64,000 bases of DNA from Methanobacteriota archaeon (GTDB lineage Archaea; Thermoplasmatota; Poseidoniia; Poseidoniales; Thalassarchaeaceae). This document shows, piece by piece, positions 35,875 to 49,069 of the stretch; position 1 is the stretch's first letter, and each line of letters starts with the position of its first letter. The notes under the pieces are model-generated. The model did not search any database, was not told the origin of the DNA, and saw only the letters and a list, made by a program, of their open reading frames with translations. The stretch is from the NCBI GenBank assembly GCA_018650285.1, contig JABIGF010000020.1:62001-126000 (forward strand), given 5' to 3'. The translations under genes and the position numbers were made by a program.

Positions 35875-35960
35875 TGGCGCGACGTGGGAGATTCGAACTC
35901 CCGCGGGTAAACCCACCGGATTAGCAATCCGGCGCGATGGCCAGGCTATGCGAACGTCGC
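35875..35960 (-). tRNA. tRNA-Ser(GCT), CCA encoded
   Basis: Read on the minus strand: acceptor arms GCGACGT and ACGTCGC pair fully, discriminator G, then CCA is encoded at 35877-35875. The anticodon arm is CCGGA-TTGCTAA-TCCGG, anticodon GCT, reading AGC/AGT codons. A long variable arm (TGGGTTTACCC) identifies a class II serine tRNA. The T arm is GGGAG-TTCGAAT-CTCCC. No intron is seen. It lies directly downstream of gyrA on the same strand. Confidence 0.95.
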
Positions 35961-35978
35961 AGCAAGACCGCCGACTTA

Positions 35979-36001
35979 CCATTCGGTCTTAAGCCGAACG
36001 G
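35979..36001 (-). terminator. Stem-loop between gyrA and tRNA-Ser
   Basis: On the minus strand CCGTTCGG and CCGAATGG pair over 8 bp (one G-T) around a 7-base loop, 14 bases after the gyrA stop and 18 before the tRNA 5' end. It may end the gyrA mRNA or guide separation of mRNA and tRNA from a joint transcript. No T-run supports simple intrinsic termination. Confidence 0.4.
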
Positions 36002-36014
36002 AGGTAATTCGTGT

Positions 36015-40701
<4,687 letters not shown>

Positions 40702-40702
40702 T

Positions 40703-40738
40703 CAGGGGGTATCTAAGATACCCCCTGTCTATTATAAA
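40703..40738 (-). promoter_or_regulatory. gyrB promoter: TATA-like box plus perfect 12-bp-arm palindrome
   Basis: On the minus strand a TATA-like CTTTATAATAG (about 40728-40738) is followed after a few bases by a palindrome at 40727-40703 with arms CAGGGGGTATCT and AGATACCCCCTG around one central base. Archaeal transcription starts about 25 bases after the TATA box, which falls inside the palindrome. It is thus placed as a repressor operator, or as a 5' UTR hairpin, 20 bases before the gyrB ATG. The regulator is unknown. Confidence 0.65.
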
Positions 40739-40937
40739 GCCGCCGCTATTCGGTTCATAAACAATCCTGTCAAGAATGCTCGAAAATAGCCATTCACACA
40801 CCCCTAATTTTAGCCAAATTTTGGACATATTATACACCGATTTTAGCCCTCAGAAGTCAAGGTTCAAAATATTATTCCAAGGTGAGTAATATGATGCTTA
40901 GGCACTATCGTTAAACAGAGGGCGCCGGTGGGGCGCC

Positions 40938-41729
40938 ATGATGGCCCTACCCAAGGTCTGTATTGTTCTGGACGGAAACACCGTTCAAGATGTATTGAAG
41001 CAGGCTGAGCAAGCAACTGCTGAGGGTGGAGAAATAGTGGAAGTAAGGTTTGACAAATTGTATGTTGAACCTGTGAAAGTCACAGTACAAAAGGATGGAG
41101 TGGATGAAACGTCCACCGAATATGTAGCACGTCCTCTTGACTCAGTTGATGTCTCAACAACTATTTCACAATTGAAGAAAGGAATTGATAAGCCCGTTCT
41201 TTTCACTTGCCGAAGTAAGTCAGAGGGAGGGGATTTCCCTGACGATGAAAAGGCTAGAATTGCAATTCTCAAAGAGGCTATTTTAAGCGGTGTTTCTTGG
41301 ATAGATCTTGAGATAGAGATGGATGCTAAATCACGTAAAAAACTTTTTTCAGCAGCTAGGAAATCTGGAACTACAATTGTAGCCTCACACCACTCATTAG
41401 ATTCAACACCATCATCAGATGAAATTGTCAAGTTTGTTGAGTCAAACAAAGATGCGGGCGATATCATAAAACTATGTTATACCTGTCGAAACTATGATGA
41501 CGCATTGAGCATCTTTGAAGCGAGTTGGGAATTGAAAAATGGTGAACATTCTTACGCTCTAATGGGCCAAGGTATTGGTGGCGATTGGGCACGATTACAC
41601 GCACCAAAATTGAGCCAAAATATCGTGTTTACGACATTAAGGAGAGGTTTTACACTTGCTGATAAAGGACTTATCAATGTGCGTGATTTGAATATTGCAT
41701 GGGAAATGCTTGGCCATGCTGGCAACTAA
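40938..41729 (+). CDS. aroD: 3-dehydroquinate dehydratase, type I
   Basis: 263 residues. Type I (Schiff-base) motifs are present: GEIVEVRFDKL (substrate-binding Glu/Arg), FTCRSKSEGG, VASHHSLDSTP (general-base His) and DIIKLCYTCRNYDDAL with the Schiff-base Lys. YALMGQGIGGDWAR is the last conserved strand. It makes 3-dehydroshikimate in the shikimate pathway. Two ATGs in tandem open the gene, and two GGCGCC boxes (40921-40926 and 40932-40937) lie right before them. It is divergent from gyrB; no other shikimate gene is in the window. Confidence 0.93.
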   Translation: MMALPKVCIVLDGNTVQDVLKQAEQATAEGGEIVEVRFDKLYVEPVKVTVQKDGVDETSTEYVARPLDSVDVSTTISQLKKGIDKPVLFTCRSKSEGGDFPDDEKARIAILKEAILSGVSWIDLEIEMDAKSRKKLFSAARKSGTTIVASHHSLDSTPSSDEIVKFVESNKDAGDIIKLCYTCRNYDDALSIFEASWELKNGEHSYALMGQGIGGDWARLHAPKLSQNIVFTTLRRGFTLADKGLINVRDLNIAWEMLGHAGN

Positions 41730-41798
41730 TTAATTTGACTATGAGAGTCATTTTATTGCTTTCTAATATAGTGCATTTGATGAAATATTCATCTCACA

Positions 41799-42794
41799 TC
41801 AGCGTGGTGGCGGTGGTTTTGTCGCTTCAGTTTCTAGCATTGGCATGAGGTCCACTCCTTGTTGGCCAGATGAACCATGCCCCATTCCTGCACTTTGAAA
41901 TCGTGTATGCATAATCACAGGGGCTGCTAATAACATCGCAAATAATCCGCAACAGAATAAGGAAACGGTGTAGTTTGGAAGTGTTAATCTCTCTTCTGTC
42001 ATTATTGTAATATCAACAGAAAAATTACGGTGTGGAGCAGGTGTATCGCTATCTCTCATGTTGTCCCAACCATCAATAATAAGATACATCCATTCGGTAT
42101 TTTCTTCTCCAAATCCGAAAAATCCACCAGACGTTTCATCATGATCTAAACTTACTGCAAAATCAGTTGCCTTCTTACTTTCATAAGCATGAACATCACG
42201 ATATGGCATCCATGAGGATAGGTCTCTCCATTCCGGCGGAATCAAGTTCAACAGTTCTCTTTCTTCCCATAATCTAGCATTATAATCGTTACGATAGAAG
42301 TCCCAATCATACTTTTGTAGAAGATAGAAGTCAATTAATGGCGCTTCAAGATAATTGCTAGTATTTTCTGAATGCGTAGTAAAACAGAAGGTGTATCTGT
42401 ATCCCGAAGTTAAGTTTAATCGAAGCCCTGATGCAGTATCATTTTTTATTTCAAATGAGGTGTAAAAATCACTTCTTAATGCATCCAAACTACTGTCATT
42501 GTAGATGTTATCTCCTAAAGAACCCCCGAATCCAAAATCAGGAGATTCATCTCGATATTCATCACCATACATTGCATAGAAATCATTTGTTCCAGTTAGA
42601 TTAAAACTGCTTATTTCTTCATGCCATTCTGCTGAATTAGCTGAATCGTAATTACAGTTTGATGCAGCACTTACTGTCGGTGTAAGTACTTCTGGAAGTG
42701 CCAAAAGAAGCGGTGCTAGAATCAAGAAAACGAGCAGTAGTGAAAGAGTACTTCTCTTGGAAGTCCGCTTCGTTCGCCCCATCTCCCCTCTCAC
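41799..42794 (-). CDS. Secreted membrane-anchored protein, unknown function
   Basis: A 331-residue protein starting at GTG 42794, whose last bases overlap the upstream TGA (GTGA); an ATG at 42782 is an alternative. It has a basic N terminus and signal peptide (STLSLLLVFLILAPLLLALP), an ectodomain with several sequons and a few Cys, then one helix (VSLFCCGLFAMLLAAPVIM) and a short tail ending in a Pro run. Overlap with the zinc protease gene suggests the two are made together, so it could be a partner or maturation factor; that is inference. Confidence 0.65.
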   Translation of the reverse strand: MRGEMGRTKRTSKRSTLSLLLVFLILAPLLLALPEVLTPTVSAASNCNYDSANSAEWHEEISSFNLTGTNDFYAMYGDEYRDESPDFGFGGSLGDNIYNDSSLDALRSDFYTSFEIKNDTASGLRLNLTSGYRYTFCFTTHSENTSNYLEAPLIDFYLLQKYDWDFYRNDYNARLWEERELLNLIPPEWRDLSSWMPYRDVHAYESKKATDFAVSLDHDETSGGFFGFGEENTEWMYLIIDGWDNMRDSDTPAPHRNFSVDITIMTEERLTLPNYTVSLFCCGLFAMLLAAPVIMHTRFQSAGMGHGSSGQQGVDLMPMLETEATKPPPPR

Positions 42795-45700
42795 CTACGC
42801 CTTCGCGAAGTAACAGGACGCACATAACCCGATTCCTCGCTGCGCCGGTCTTTAGTGGTCAAATGTTTCGGTTTAGGTGGTGGTGCGTGATGGTCCATGC
42901 CGAGTACGCCACCTTCTGTTACTACTGACGAGACATCGTATGAATCTGCCATTTCTTCTGCTTCTGCTTCAACTTCAGTTGGCTGTCGCATTACAAGCCA
43001 GCCAAGAATTAGTAGAATTACTAGTAGAGCACCTAACATCATACCACTACTTTCTGCTTTTGGCAATAGTGAATCAAGACTGAAATCGGCTAGCGAGTCG
43101 TCCTGTTCTGAAGGGTCCCTGACGCGAAGAGGATATCCTTTCTCAGTACAGACTCCAATTCCGTTACACACTTTCAATGCCACGAAAATTTCACCAGGTT
43201 CTGACCAATTAACAGTCAAAGAACCCTGATTAAATTGCTCAACCCAATCGTTGGTGTTATCACCGTCATCATCAACATCTATACGGTCATCAATATCCCA
43301 ACTGTATTGTAATGCCAAACCACCTACAATTGATTCACTAACATCATGGTCATCATCTAAAATACCATTTCCATCGCTGTCAAAGTACACATTATCATCA
43401 TACCAAGCACTGAATCCTAGGGCTTCATCATAATCAATTGCTGAACCTTTAAGGTCGTATATTCCTTCAGAATAAACAGCATCTTCAAAAAGAGATGTAG
43501 TCAATATTTCTGGTGCACTTGCAACGTATACATTTCTAGTAGTCTGGTTAACATCACCAGTGCCAAACCCATCCCTTAGGGAGAGAGTGATAGTGTACAT
43601 TCCAGGTGTCGTATATGCGTGCCAAACATTTGGCGAATTGACCAATGGTGAGCCATCTCCAAAGTCCCATGTGTATTCAACAAGTCCATTCCAGTTAGGA
43701 TGACTCTCGTTCAGAGGTACATCCATTCCTTCAAATTGTGAATCGCCATCTCTACTTCCACTTGAGTTGAAGCGCAACCAGATACCAGGTGCTACAAAAA
43801 TATCACCGGCATCAGTAAATGTGTTGCGCCAGTTGAATTGACTATCATCTTCGCTTGGAACATCTATTGGCTCCCCTGTGGACGGGTCTCTTGCCTCGTA
43901 AATACTCATTTGAGGAATAGGTAATGGGTTATCAATTTCAACAATGTATGCTTTTGGTAGAGATGCAAGTCCACGCTCATCGATTACAATGAGTTCTACT
44001 GTATGCGTGCCAGGCGTGGTGAATGTATGTACTACCGAAGTTTGGTTTGTGATAGTGTTGTTACCTTCTGAAATAGTCCAGATTGTAGTCATGTTTCCAT
44101 TTGATCCATCGGGGTCCCATGACTGGCTTTGGAACATGTATGAAGTAGTAGTGTCGCCATCATCTGGTCTGTCAAATAGGGCTACGGGTCGCTGATTGTT
44201 GACCGTAACTTGGATAATTGCTACAGAGATGTTTCCCGCATTATCTGTCGCATAAATAGTGACATTTTTTATGCCGGGAACAAGCCATGCAGGTGTTGGA
44301 TTTTCGATACTTGAAGATGTTTGGTCAAAGTTGCTTAATTTAGTGACCTCCCCTCCGTCAAGATTGACAGCTTCTGTGAAAATCCATTGCCACGTGTCAA
44401 TAGTGCCATCATCGTCTGTGAAAATCGTTGGCATTGGCAGAGGCGTCAAAGTGTCAACTTCTAGAGGTAGATTGTAGATCTGTCTAGGGACTCTGTTTAG
44501 GATGATGATTGATACTGTTTGATTGGCTTGGAAGGTTCCATCGTCAACTGTTAATGTCAAATTATATATTGTTCCATTTGAGGAACCAATTGCCCAATCG
44601 TGAGCCGCTTCAAGATAGCCAATGCCACCTTCATTGGTGCCATCTCCCCAATCCCATTGGAAGTCAAGATATTGGTTGGGAACATTGTCATCACTCATGT
44701 ATGCCTCAAACAGAACTCGCTGAGTCGTCAACAGAGTCATGCTGTTTTGAATAATCTGTCCACCTACTGATATTTTTACTGAGGGAACGATAGTGTCTGT
44801 GATGTTCATTGACCAGTTTTGTGGTGTGCTCAACATTCCTCCAATATCTGTAACTTGCAAAGTTGCATTGAAGTCTCCAGTTTGTGAATAAGCTCGTGAA
44901 GGTGTGCGTAGCCAAGATTGGCCACCATCGCCGAAATCCCAAATATATGCAACTGGTGAAGCATTGTGAGTGTAGGTTTGATTGTCTGATGATAGACCCC
45001 AAATGTCGTAACCAGCGCCATTAAATTGAATCGGTAACCAAGTTTGCGACATGTTTGAAGAGAGACTTCCTGTTGCTACTGGCGCCATATTTGAGACAGT
45101 AGTTGGTAAAGTCAAGATTGCTGCATTAGGGACTGGATTACCAACTTGGTCATACATTCGTGCATAAAGTGTCCAGTCACCATCCCATGGGGGGGTAAAC
45201 CATACTGAACGGTTTGATGTTGCTCCACCGCCAACACCCACAGGGATTACGATTTCATCGTACAATGTATTGTTGACAAAGGCCTCTATTTTGATGTCAA
45301 GATTTTCCCAAAATGCTGTAGAATTTACTTCCATAATCCATTGCATTGTGTCATCCATGCCATCTTCGTCGCGGTCATGCATTCTCATTCCATCTTGTCG
45401 AATAGTAGCTGGTTGTGAGATTAAAGTTGCATAAATGTCAATGGTCGCTGTGGGGTATGTGGTGCCTCCACCGCCAGGCCAACCACAGTTTGCCATTGCA
45501 TAGTCGCAATCATCAACGAGGCTTTCGTACCAAGTAATCACATAGACATCATCTGAGACGTTTCCAAATCCAGTCACTAGACCAGTAGCCATTCCACCAT
45601 TGAAGATGAGAGGCTCTGATGTCCAAGTACCGGTTGCGATTTCACGATAAACTAGACGTCCAGAAAATCCAACTTCTGAAGATTGGATCATGACGTTTAG

Positions 45701-46927
45701 CGGAGAGCCAGTTCCACCTGTGAACTTGTATGTCCTAACACCCCAACCTTCCAATGGGTCACCTTGTCTAGACCAAATACTACCCCAATTGCTGTTTGAA
45801 TCCGTAATCTGAACCTTACAGAATTGCGTGCTTCCACAATTTTGGTACATGTCAATATTATCTAATCCGAATGGATTTTGCGAATCATCAAGTAAAGTCG
45901 CTACCGTAAAATTCGCGAAGATACCTTCAATCGTTGATCCGATATTTCCTGGTGAACCGGGGACAGGGTTGTTTGCTAGATTAACAATTCCAGCGCCACC
46001 AGTTGCAGTATCCGCTACCAATGACTGTATTGCTTGTCCACCTCCAAGTTTGTCAGAAAGATAGAGCATGAACAAGAATCCTGCACCGTAATCTCCAGTT
46101 GATTGATTCCACCACCTTACTGATGTGTAGGCGTTTTGGGCCCATTCATTTGCGTGTCCGATAAGTGTGTTAGTTGCGCCAAAACAAAGATATGCTGCCA
46201 TATCAGCATTCCCTTCGTCAATCCATGCATACTCAAATGGGTCACGTGAATTGTGCAATAAATGTTGGAATTCGTGAGCAAGAATTGTGTCAGCCCAACT
46301 CAAATCATTGACATCAACATACACTGCTTCACGTTGTGATGCAAGGCTTGGAGCGAAGTAACCTCCAATATTTGATGGCCCGTCGATGTTGTATATCACG
46401 ACCATGATTTGGCAGTTATTATCCACATCTGGTTCTGAACCGAAGTATTGGGTGTTAGTGGGATAAATCGTGGTTGTCCAAGTAGATGCATAATTGTTCA
46501 ATACTGAACTTGATACAGTTTGACCGGCTTCTACGAGAAACGCAGCAGTCGTAGTAGTCTTCTCAACAGTGGCAGATATTTGTCCTCCGCTAGTTGGGAT
46601 AGTCATGACAGTGCCTTGAGTTAATGGGACGCAAGCCTTTGAGGTAGATTTTCCACTCTTGCCGTTAGCAAAAGGCAGGAGAAGGTCAGGGTATCCCGCA
46701 TCAGCCCATGCCGTCTTGTGAAGTCTTGTAGCCGAATAGAGAGGTTCTCCATCAATCATCATGTATGTCTTGCCATGAATTGAGGGGTCAAAATCAGCGA
46801 TATCGCCGATAATTTGGCCAACAACTTGGTTGTTTTCAGTATCTGCTGTAGCAGTTGTGGCCGCAAAAGGCCCTAATGTTGCTACTACCATCAGGATAGT
46901 CAGGAAGAGGGATGTTCTAACTTGCAT
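42791..46927 (-). CDS. Secreted zinc metalloprotease with PKD domains, membrane-anchored
   Basis: 1378 residues. A signal peptide (SLFLTILMVVATLGPFAATT) leads to a propeptide-like region and a zincin domain with DTILAHEFQHLLHN (HExxH) and a downstream WIDEGNADMAAYL giving the third ligand, like hyicolysin/M30-type or related proteases. After it come several PKD-type domains (IWDFGDGGQSWLRTPSRAYS; TWDFGDGSPL; WDWGDGTNEGG) that often bind substrates. A helix near the end (MMLGALLVILLILGWLVM) and acidic then basic tail anchor it. Probably digests proteins at the cell surface. The next gene on this strand overlaps its stop by four bases. Confidence 0.82.
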   Translation of the reverse strand: MQVRTSLFLTILMVVATLGPFAATTATADTENNQVVGQIIGDIADFDPSIHGKTYMMIDGEPLYSATRLHKTAWADAGYPDLLLPFANGKSGKSTSKACVPLTQGTVMTIPTSGGQISATVEKTTTTAAFLVEAGQTVSSSVLNNYASTWTTTIYPTNTQYFGSEPDVDNNCQIMVVIYNIDGPSNIGGYFAPSLASQREAVYVDVNDLSWADTILAHEFQHLLHNSRDPFEYAWIDEGNADMAAYLCFGATNTLIGHANEWAQNAYTSVRWWNQSTGDYGAGFLFMLYLSDKLGGGQAIQSLVADTATGGAGIVNLANNPVPGSPGNIGSTIEGIFANFTVATLLDDSQNPFGLDNIDMYQNCGSTQFCKVQITDSNSNWGSIWSRQGDPLEGWGVRTYKFTGGTGSPLNVMIQSSEVGFSGRLVYREIATGTWTSEPLIFNGGMATGLVTGFGNVSDDVYVITWYESLVDDCDYAMANCGWPGGGGTTYPTATIDIYATLISQPATIRQDGMRMHDRDEDGMDDTMQWIMEVNSTAFWENLDIKIEAFVNNTLYDEIVIPVGVGGGATSNRSVWFTPPWDGDWTLYARMYDQVGNPVPNAAILTLPTTVSNMAPVATGSLSSNMSQTWLPIQFNGAGYDIWGLSSDNQTYTHNASPVAYIWDFGDGGQSWLRTPSRAYSQTGDFNATLQVTDIGGMLSTPQNWSMNITDTIVPSVKISVGGQIIQNSMTLLTTQRVLFEAYMSDDNVPNQYLDFQWDWGDGTNEGGIGYLEAAHDWAIGSSNGTIYNLTLTVDDGTFQANQTVSIIILNRVPRQIYNLPLEVDTLTPLPMPTIFTDDDGTIDTWQWIFTEAVNLDGGEVTKLSNFDQTSSSIENPTPAWLVPGIKNVTIYATDNAGNISVAIIQVTVNNQRPVALFDRPDDGDTTTSYMFQSQSWDPDGSNGNMTTIWTISEGNNTITNQTSVVHTFTTPGTHTVELIVIDERGLASLPKAYIVEIDNPLPIPQMSIYEARDPSTGEPIDVPSEDDSQFNWRNTFTDAGDIFVAPGIWLRFNSSGSRDGDSQFEGMDVPLNESHPNWNGLVEYTWDFGDGSPLVNSPNVWHAYTTPGMYTITLSLRDGFGTGDVNQTTRNVYVASAPEILTTSLFEDAVYSEGIYDLKGSAIDYDEALGFSAWYDDNVYFDSDGNGILDDDHDVSESIVGGLALQYSWDIDDRIDVDDDGDNTNDWVEQFNQGSLTVNWSEPGEIFVALKVCNGIGVCTEKGYPLRVRDPSEQDDSLADFSLDSLLPKAESSGMMLGALLVILLILGWLVMRQPTEVEAEAEEMADSYDVSSVVTEGGVLGMDHHAPPPKPKHLTTKDRRSEESGYVRPVTSRRRR

Positions 46928-47002
46928 TACAATACCGCCATGAGCGTCGCTACGCTACTCATCTTACGCTTGTCTAAGGACCTATTTAATAGCCCATGGA
47001 GC

Positions 47003-48040
47003 ATGGTTCATACGCGCGAGGGGTGCGGTTTTGTGGTGAGTTGCAAAATCAATACAACATTGCTTGTCGTTTGTTCTCTTATCTTTGCATTTTCGTCAAC
47101 CTTGATTTCACCTACAAAAGCAGAGGACACAGCCACTATTACCCATTATGAATTAGAGGTGAAACAGAATCAAAGTCATGATTCTTCAGCATTCACACAA
47201 GGCTTTCTTTTTCATGAAGGCAAAATCTATGAAAGTACAGGGTTGTATAACCATTCTTCACTTCGTGAAGTAACCCTTGAAGGCGAGTTATTGCGCCAAG
47301 TGAATTTATCTGATGATGAGTTCGGAGAAGGTCTAGCTTTGCATAATGGCACTCTTGTTCAATTAACATGGAAAGAGGGGGTGGCTTATGTTTGGGATTT
47401 GGAAACATTTACTCTAATCTCAAATTATACCTACCAAGATGAGGGCTGGGGGCTATGTTCCTATGGTGATAATTTCATTATGAGTAATGGTACCTCTGAT
47501 TTGACAATTAGAGATGGTGATAATTTTTCAATAATTGATACCGTTTCAGTTACTTACAATGGTTCACCACTTATTGAATTGAATGAGTTGGAATGTGTTG
47601 GAGATTTTGTCTATGCAAATGTTTGGCATTGGGAATGGATATTCATCATAGATATCACATCTGGGGAAGTTATTGGGACGATAGATGCAGCCTCCATTTT
47701 CCCTGAACCAGGGGTTGGAGATGTTCTCAATGGGATAGCGTTTGATTCTAGCAATGACACTTTTTGGTTGACTGGAAAATATTGGCCAAATATGCATGAG
47801 GTGAATTGGCGCGCCGTCTCAAGCGATAATGGCGATAATATCATTCAAGATGGTGATGATAGTAGTGAAAATAATAGCGATAACCGCTCATTATTGACTG
47901 ATATCTATCTTTATTCAATTGCCATTATTTTTGCTACGCTGACTTTCATTTTTTGGGGAAATGGCTTTTCAGACCTAACTAGGAGCCGTTGGGTTGACAA
48001 CCCCCGCGCCTCCACGACTAACAGAGAGGAAGAAGAATGA
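47003..48040 (+). CDS. Glutaminyl-peptide cyclotransferase (glutamine cyclotransferase family), membrane-anchored
   Basis: About 345 residues from ATG 47003. A TATA-like CTATTTAAT (46982-46990) lies some 20 bases upstream, suggesting a short or absent leader. After a signal helix (TTLLVVCSLIFAFSS) the beta-propeller enzyme shows SSAFTQGFLFHEGKIYESTGLY, SSLREVTLEGELL and LNELECVGDFVYANVW, all typical of the plant/bacterial-type QC family. It forms pyroglutamate at N termini of exported proteins. A C-terminal helix (YLYSIAIIFATLTFIFW) anchors it. It is divergent from the secreted protease, which might be a substrate. Confidence 0.82.
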   Translation: MVHTREGCGFVVSCKINTTLLVVCSLIFAFSSTLISPTKAEDTATITHYELEVKQNQSHDSSAFTQGFLFHEGKIYESTGLYNHSSLREVTLEGELLRQVNLSDDEFGEGLALHNGTLVQLTWKEGVAYVWDLETFTLISNYTYQDEGWGLCSYGDNFIMSNGTSDLTIRDGDNFSIIDTVSVTYNGSPLIELNELECVGDFVYANVWHWEWIFIIDITSGEVIGTIDAASIFPEPGVGDVLNGIAFDSSNDTFWLTGKYWPNMHEVNWRAVSSDNGDNIIQDGDDSSENNSDNRSLLTDIYLYSIAIIFATLTFIFWGNGFSDLTRSRWVDNPRASTTNREEEE

Positions 48041-48993
48041 GCAGTGATGAAGAGCGTGAAGAGCGACTCAAATCATTGCGTTCAAGGGTGCGAGATGAAC
48101 TCGTTGAAGGTGGCCTTGTAGAGGCCGATGAGGAAATCGAATTGGAATATGATATTGATGAAAGCGCCACCACACTTTCTGATAGAATTGCTAGACGCCG
48201 CCGACGAATGAAGAGGGCTAGGGAACAGCGTCGCCAGCAAGCTCGCAAAGAGGTAAGAGGGGGTGCTGATCCAGCAGTAGTTAGACTTCCAGCCGCTCTT
48301 AGAGAGCGTTCTGAAGAAGCGTGGATATTGAATCTCGCAGTTCTTCTAATTATTGTTGGTAGCGCTATTGGCGCTGCTAGCGGTGCGCTGTTGATTAGCG
48401 CGGATCCAAGAGATTTGGTTTCTAGTGATATCTTTTCTCAAACAGATGATGCAGAAGTTCACGGACTTATTCTTAGTGAATTAGATAGTGCCAACAGCAG
48501 TGGTGGCGAAGGTATTGAAGGCGTTGACATTGAGATTTTCAGAATTATTGATGATTATTCAGAAGGAAGAACCGAGACCAATTCAGAAGGTCGTTTCACT
48601 TTTCTAGGCGTATCTCGTGAGGATATGATACTCCGCGTATCTTTGGATGGTTATGTGACAATTGAGCGCATTTTATCGCCAGGCGAAATACCCGATTTGA
48701 CCCTCACATTGGTTGAAGGAGATGGGGTTGATTCAGATGACCTACGTGAACCTAGTAATCTAGCATCAGCGATACAATTGTCAACTGCAATCGCTATTAT
48801 CACTCTAATTTCAGCAGCCATTGGTGTTGTTGGAGGCATGGAAGCCCGCCGCTGTCTGAAGTATCGCAGGACACAATGGATTTGTGGAATTGGTCTATTC
48901 AGCAGGGGTGGGATTTTCTTTGGTCCTCTCTTGATTTTACTTGGCATGGCATTATTGATGTTGGCAAAGAATCAGTTTGCCGACCAGTCGTAA
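48037..48993 (+). CDS. Membrane protein with carboxypeptidase-regulatory-like beta domain
   Basis: A 318-residue protein whose ATG overlaps the QC stop (ATGA), so the two are coupled. The N-terminal 95 residues are highly charged and helical (RLKSLRSRVRDELVEGG; RRRRMKRAREQRRQQARK). A helix (LAVLLIIVGSAIGAASGALL) leads to an outside beta domain of about 80 residues with EGVDIEIFRI... and TNSEGRFTFLGVSREDMILRV, matching CarboxypepD_reg-like folds. Two or three helices close the protein. It may present or tether a partner of the QC; function not known. Confidence 0.65.
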   Translation: MSSDEEREERLKSLRSRVRDELVEGGLVEADEEIELEYDIDESATTLSDRIARRRRRMKRAREQRRQQARKEVRGGADPAVVRLPAALRERSEEAWILNLAVLLIIVGSAIGAASGALLISADPRDLVSSDIFSQTDDAEVHGLILSELDSANSSGGEGIEGVDIEIFRIIDDYSEGRTETNSEGRFTFLGVSREDMILRVSLDGYVTIERILSPGEIPDLTLTLVEGDGVDSDDLREPSNLASAIQLSTAIAIITLISAAIGVVGGMEARRCLKYRRTQWICGIGLFSRGGIFFGPLLILLGMALLMLAKNQFADQS

Positions 48994-49069
48994 TTGAGAC
49001 AGTTACATCTCATTAGATTTCAAGAGAGTTTATTCACCACGGCGTTTGTCACAGGGTGGAGGCGCTGCC

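Noticed and set aside
46922-47002. Upstream start of the glutaminyl cyclase at 46922
   Set aside because: It runs into the divergent protease start and places non-signal-like sequence before the signal helix; ATG 47003 follows a TATA-like box.
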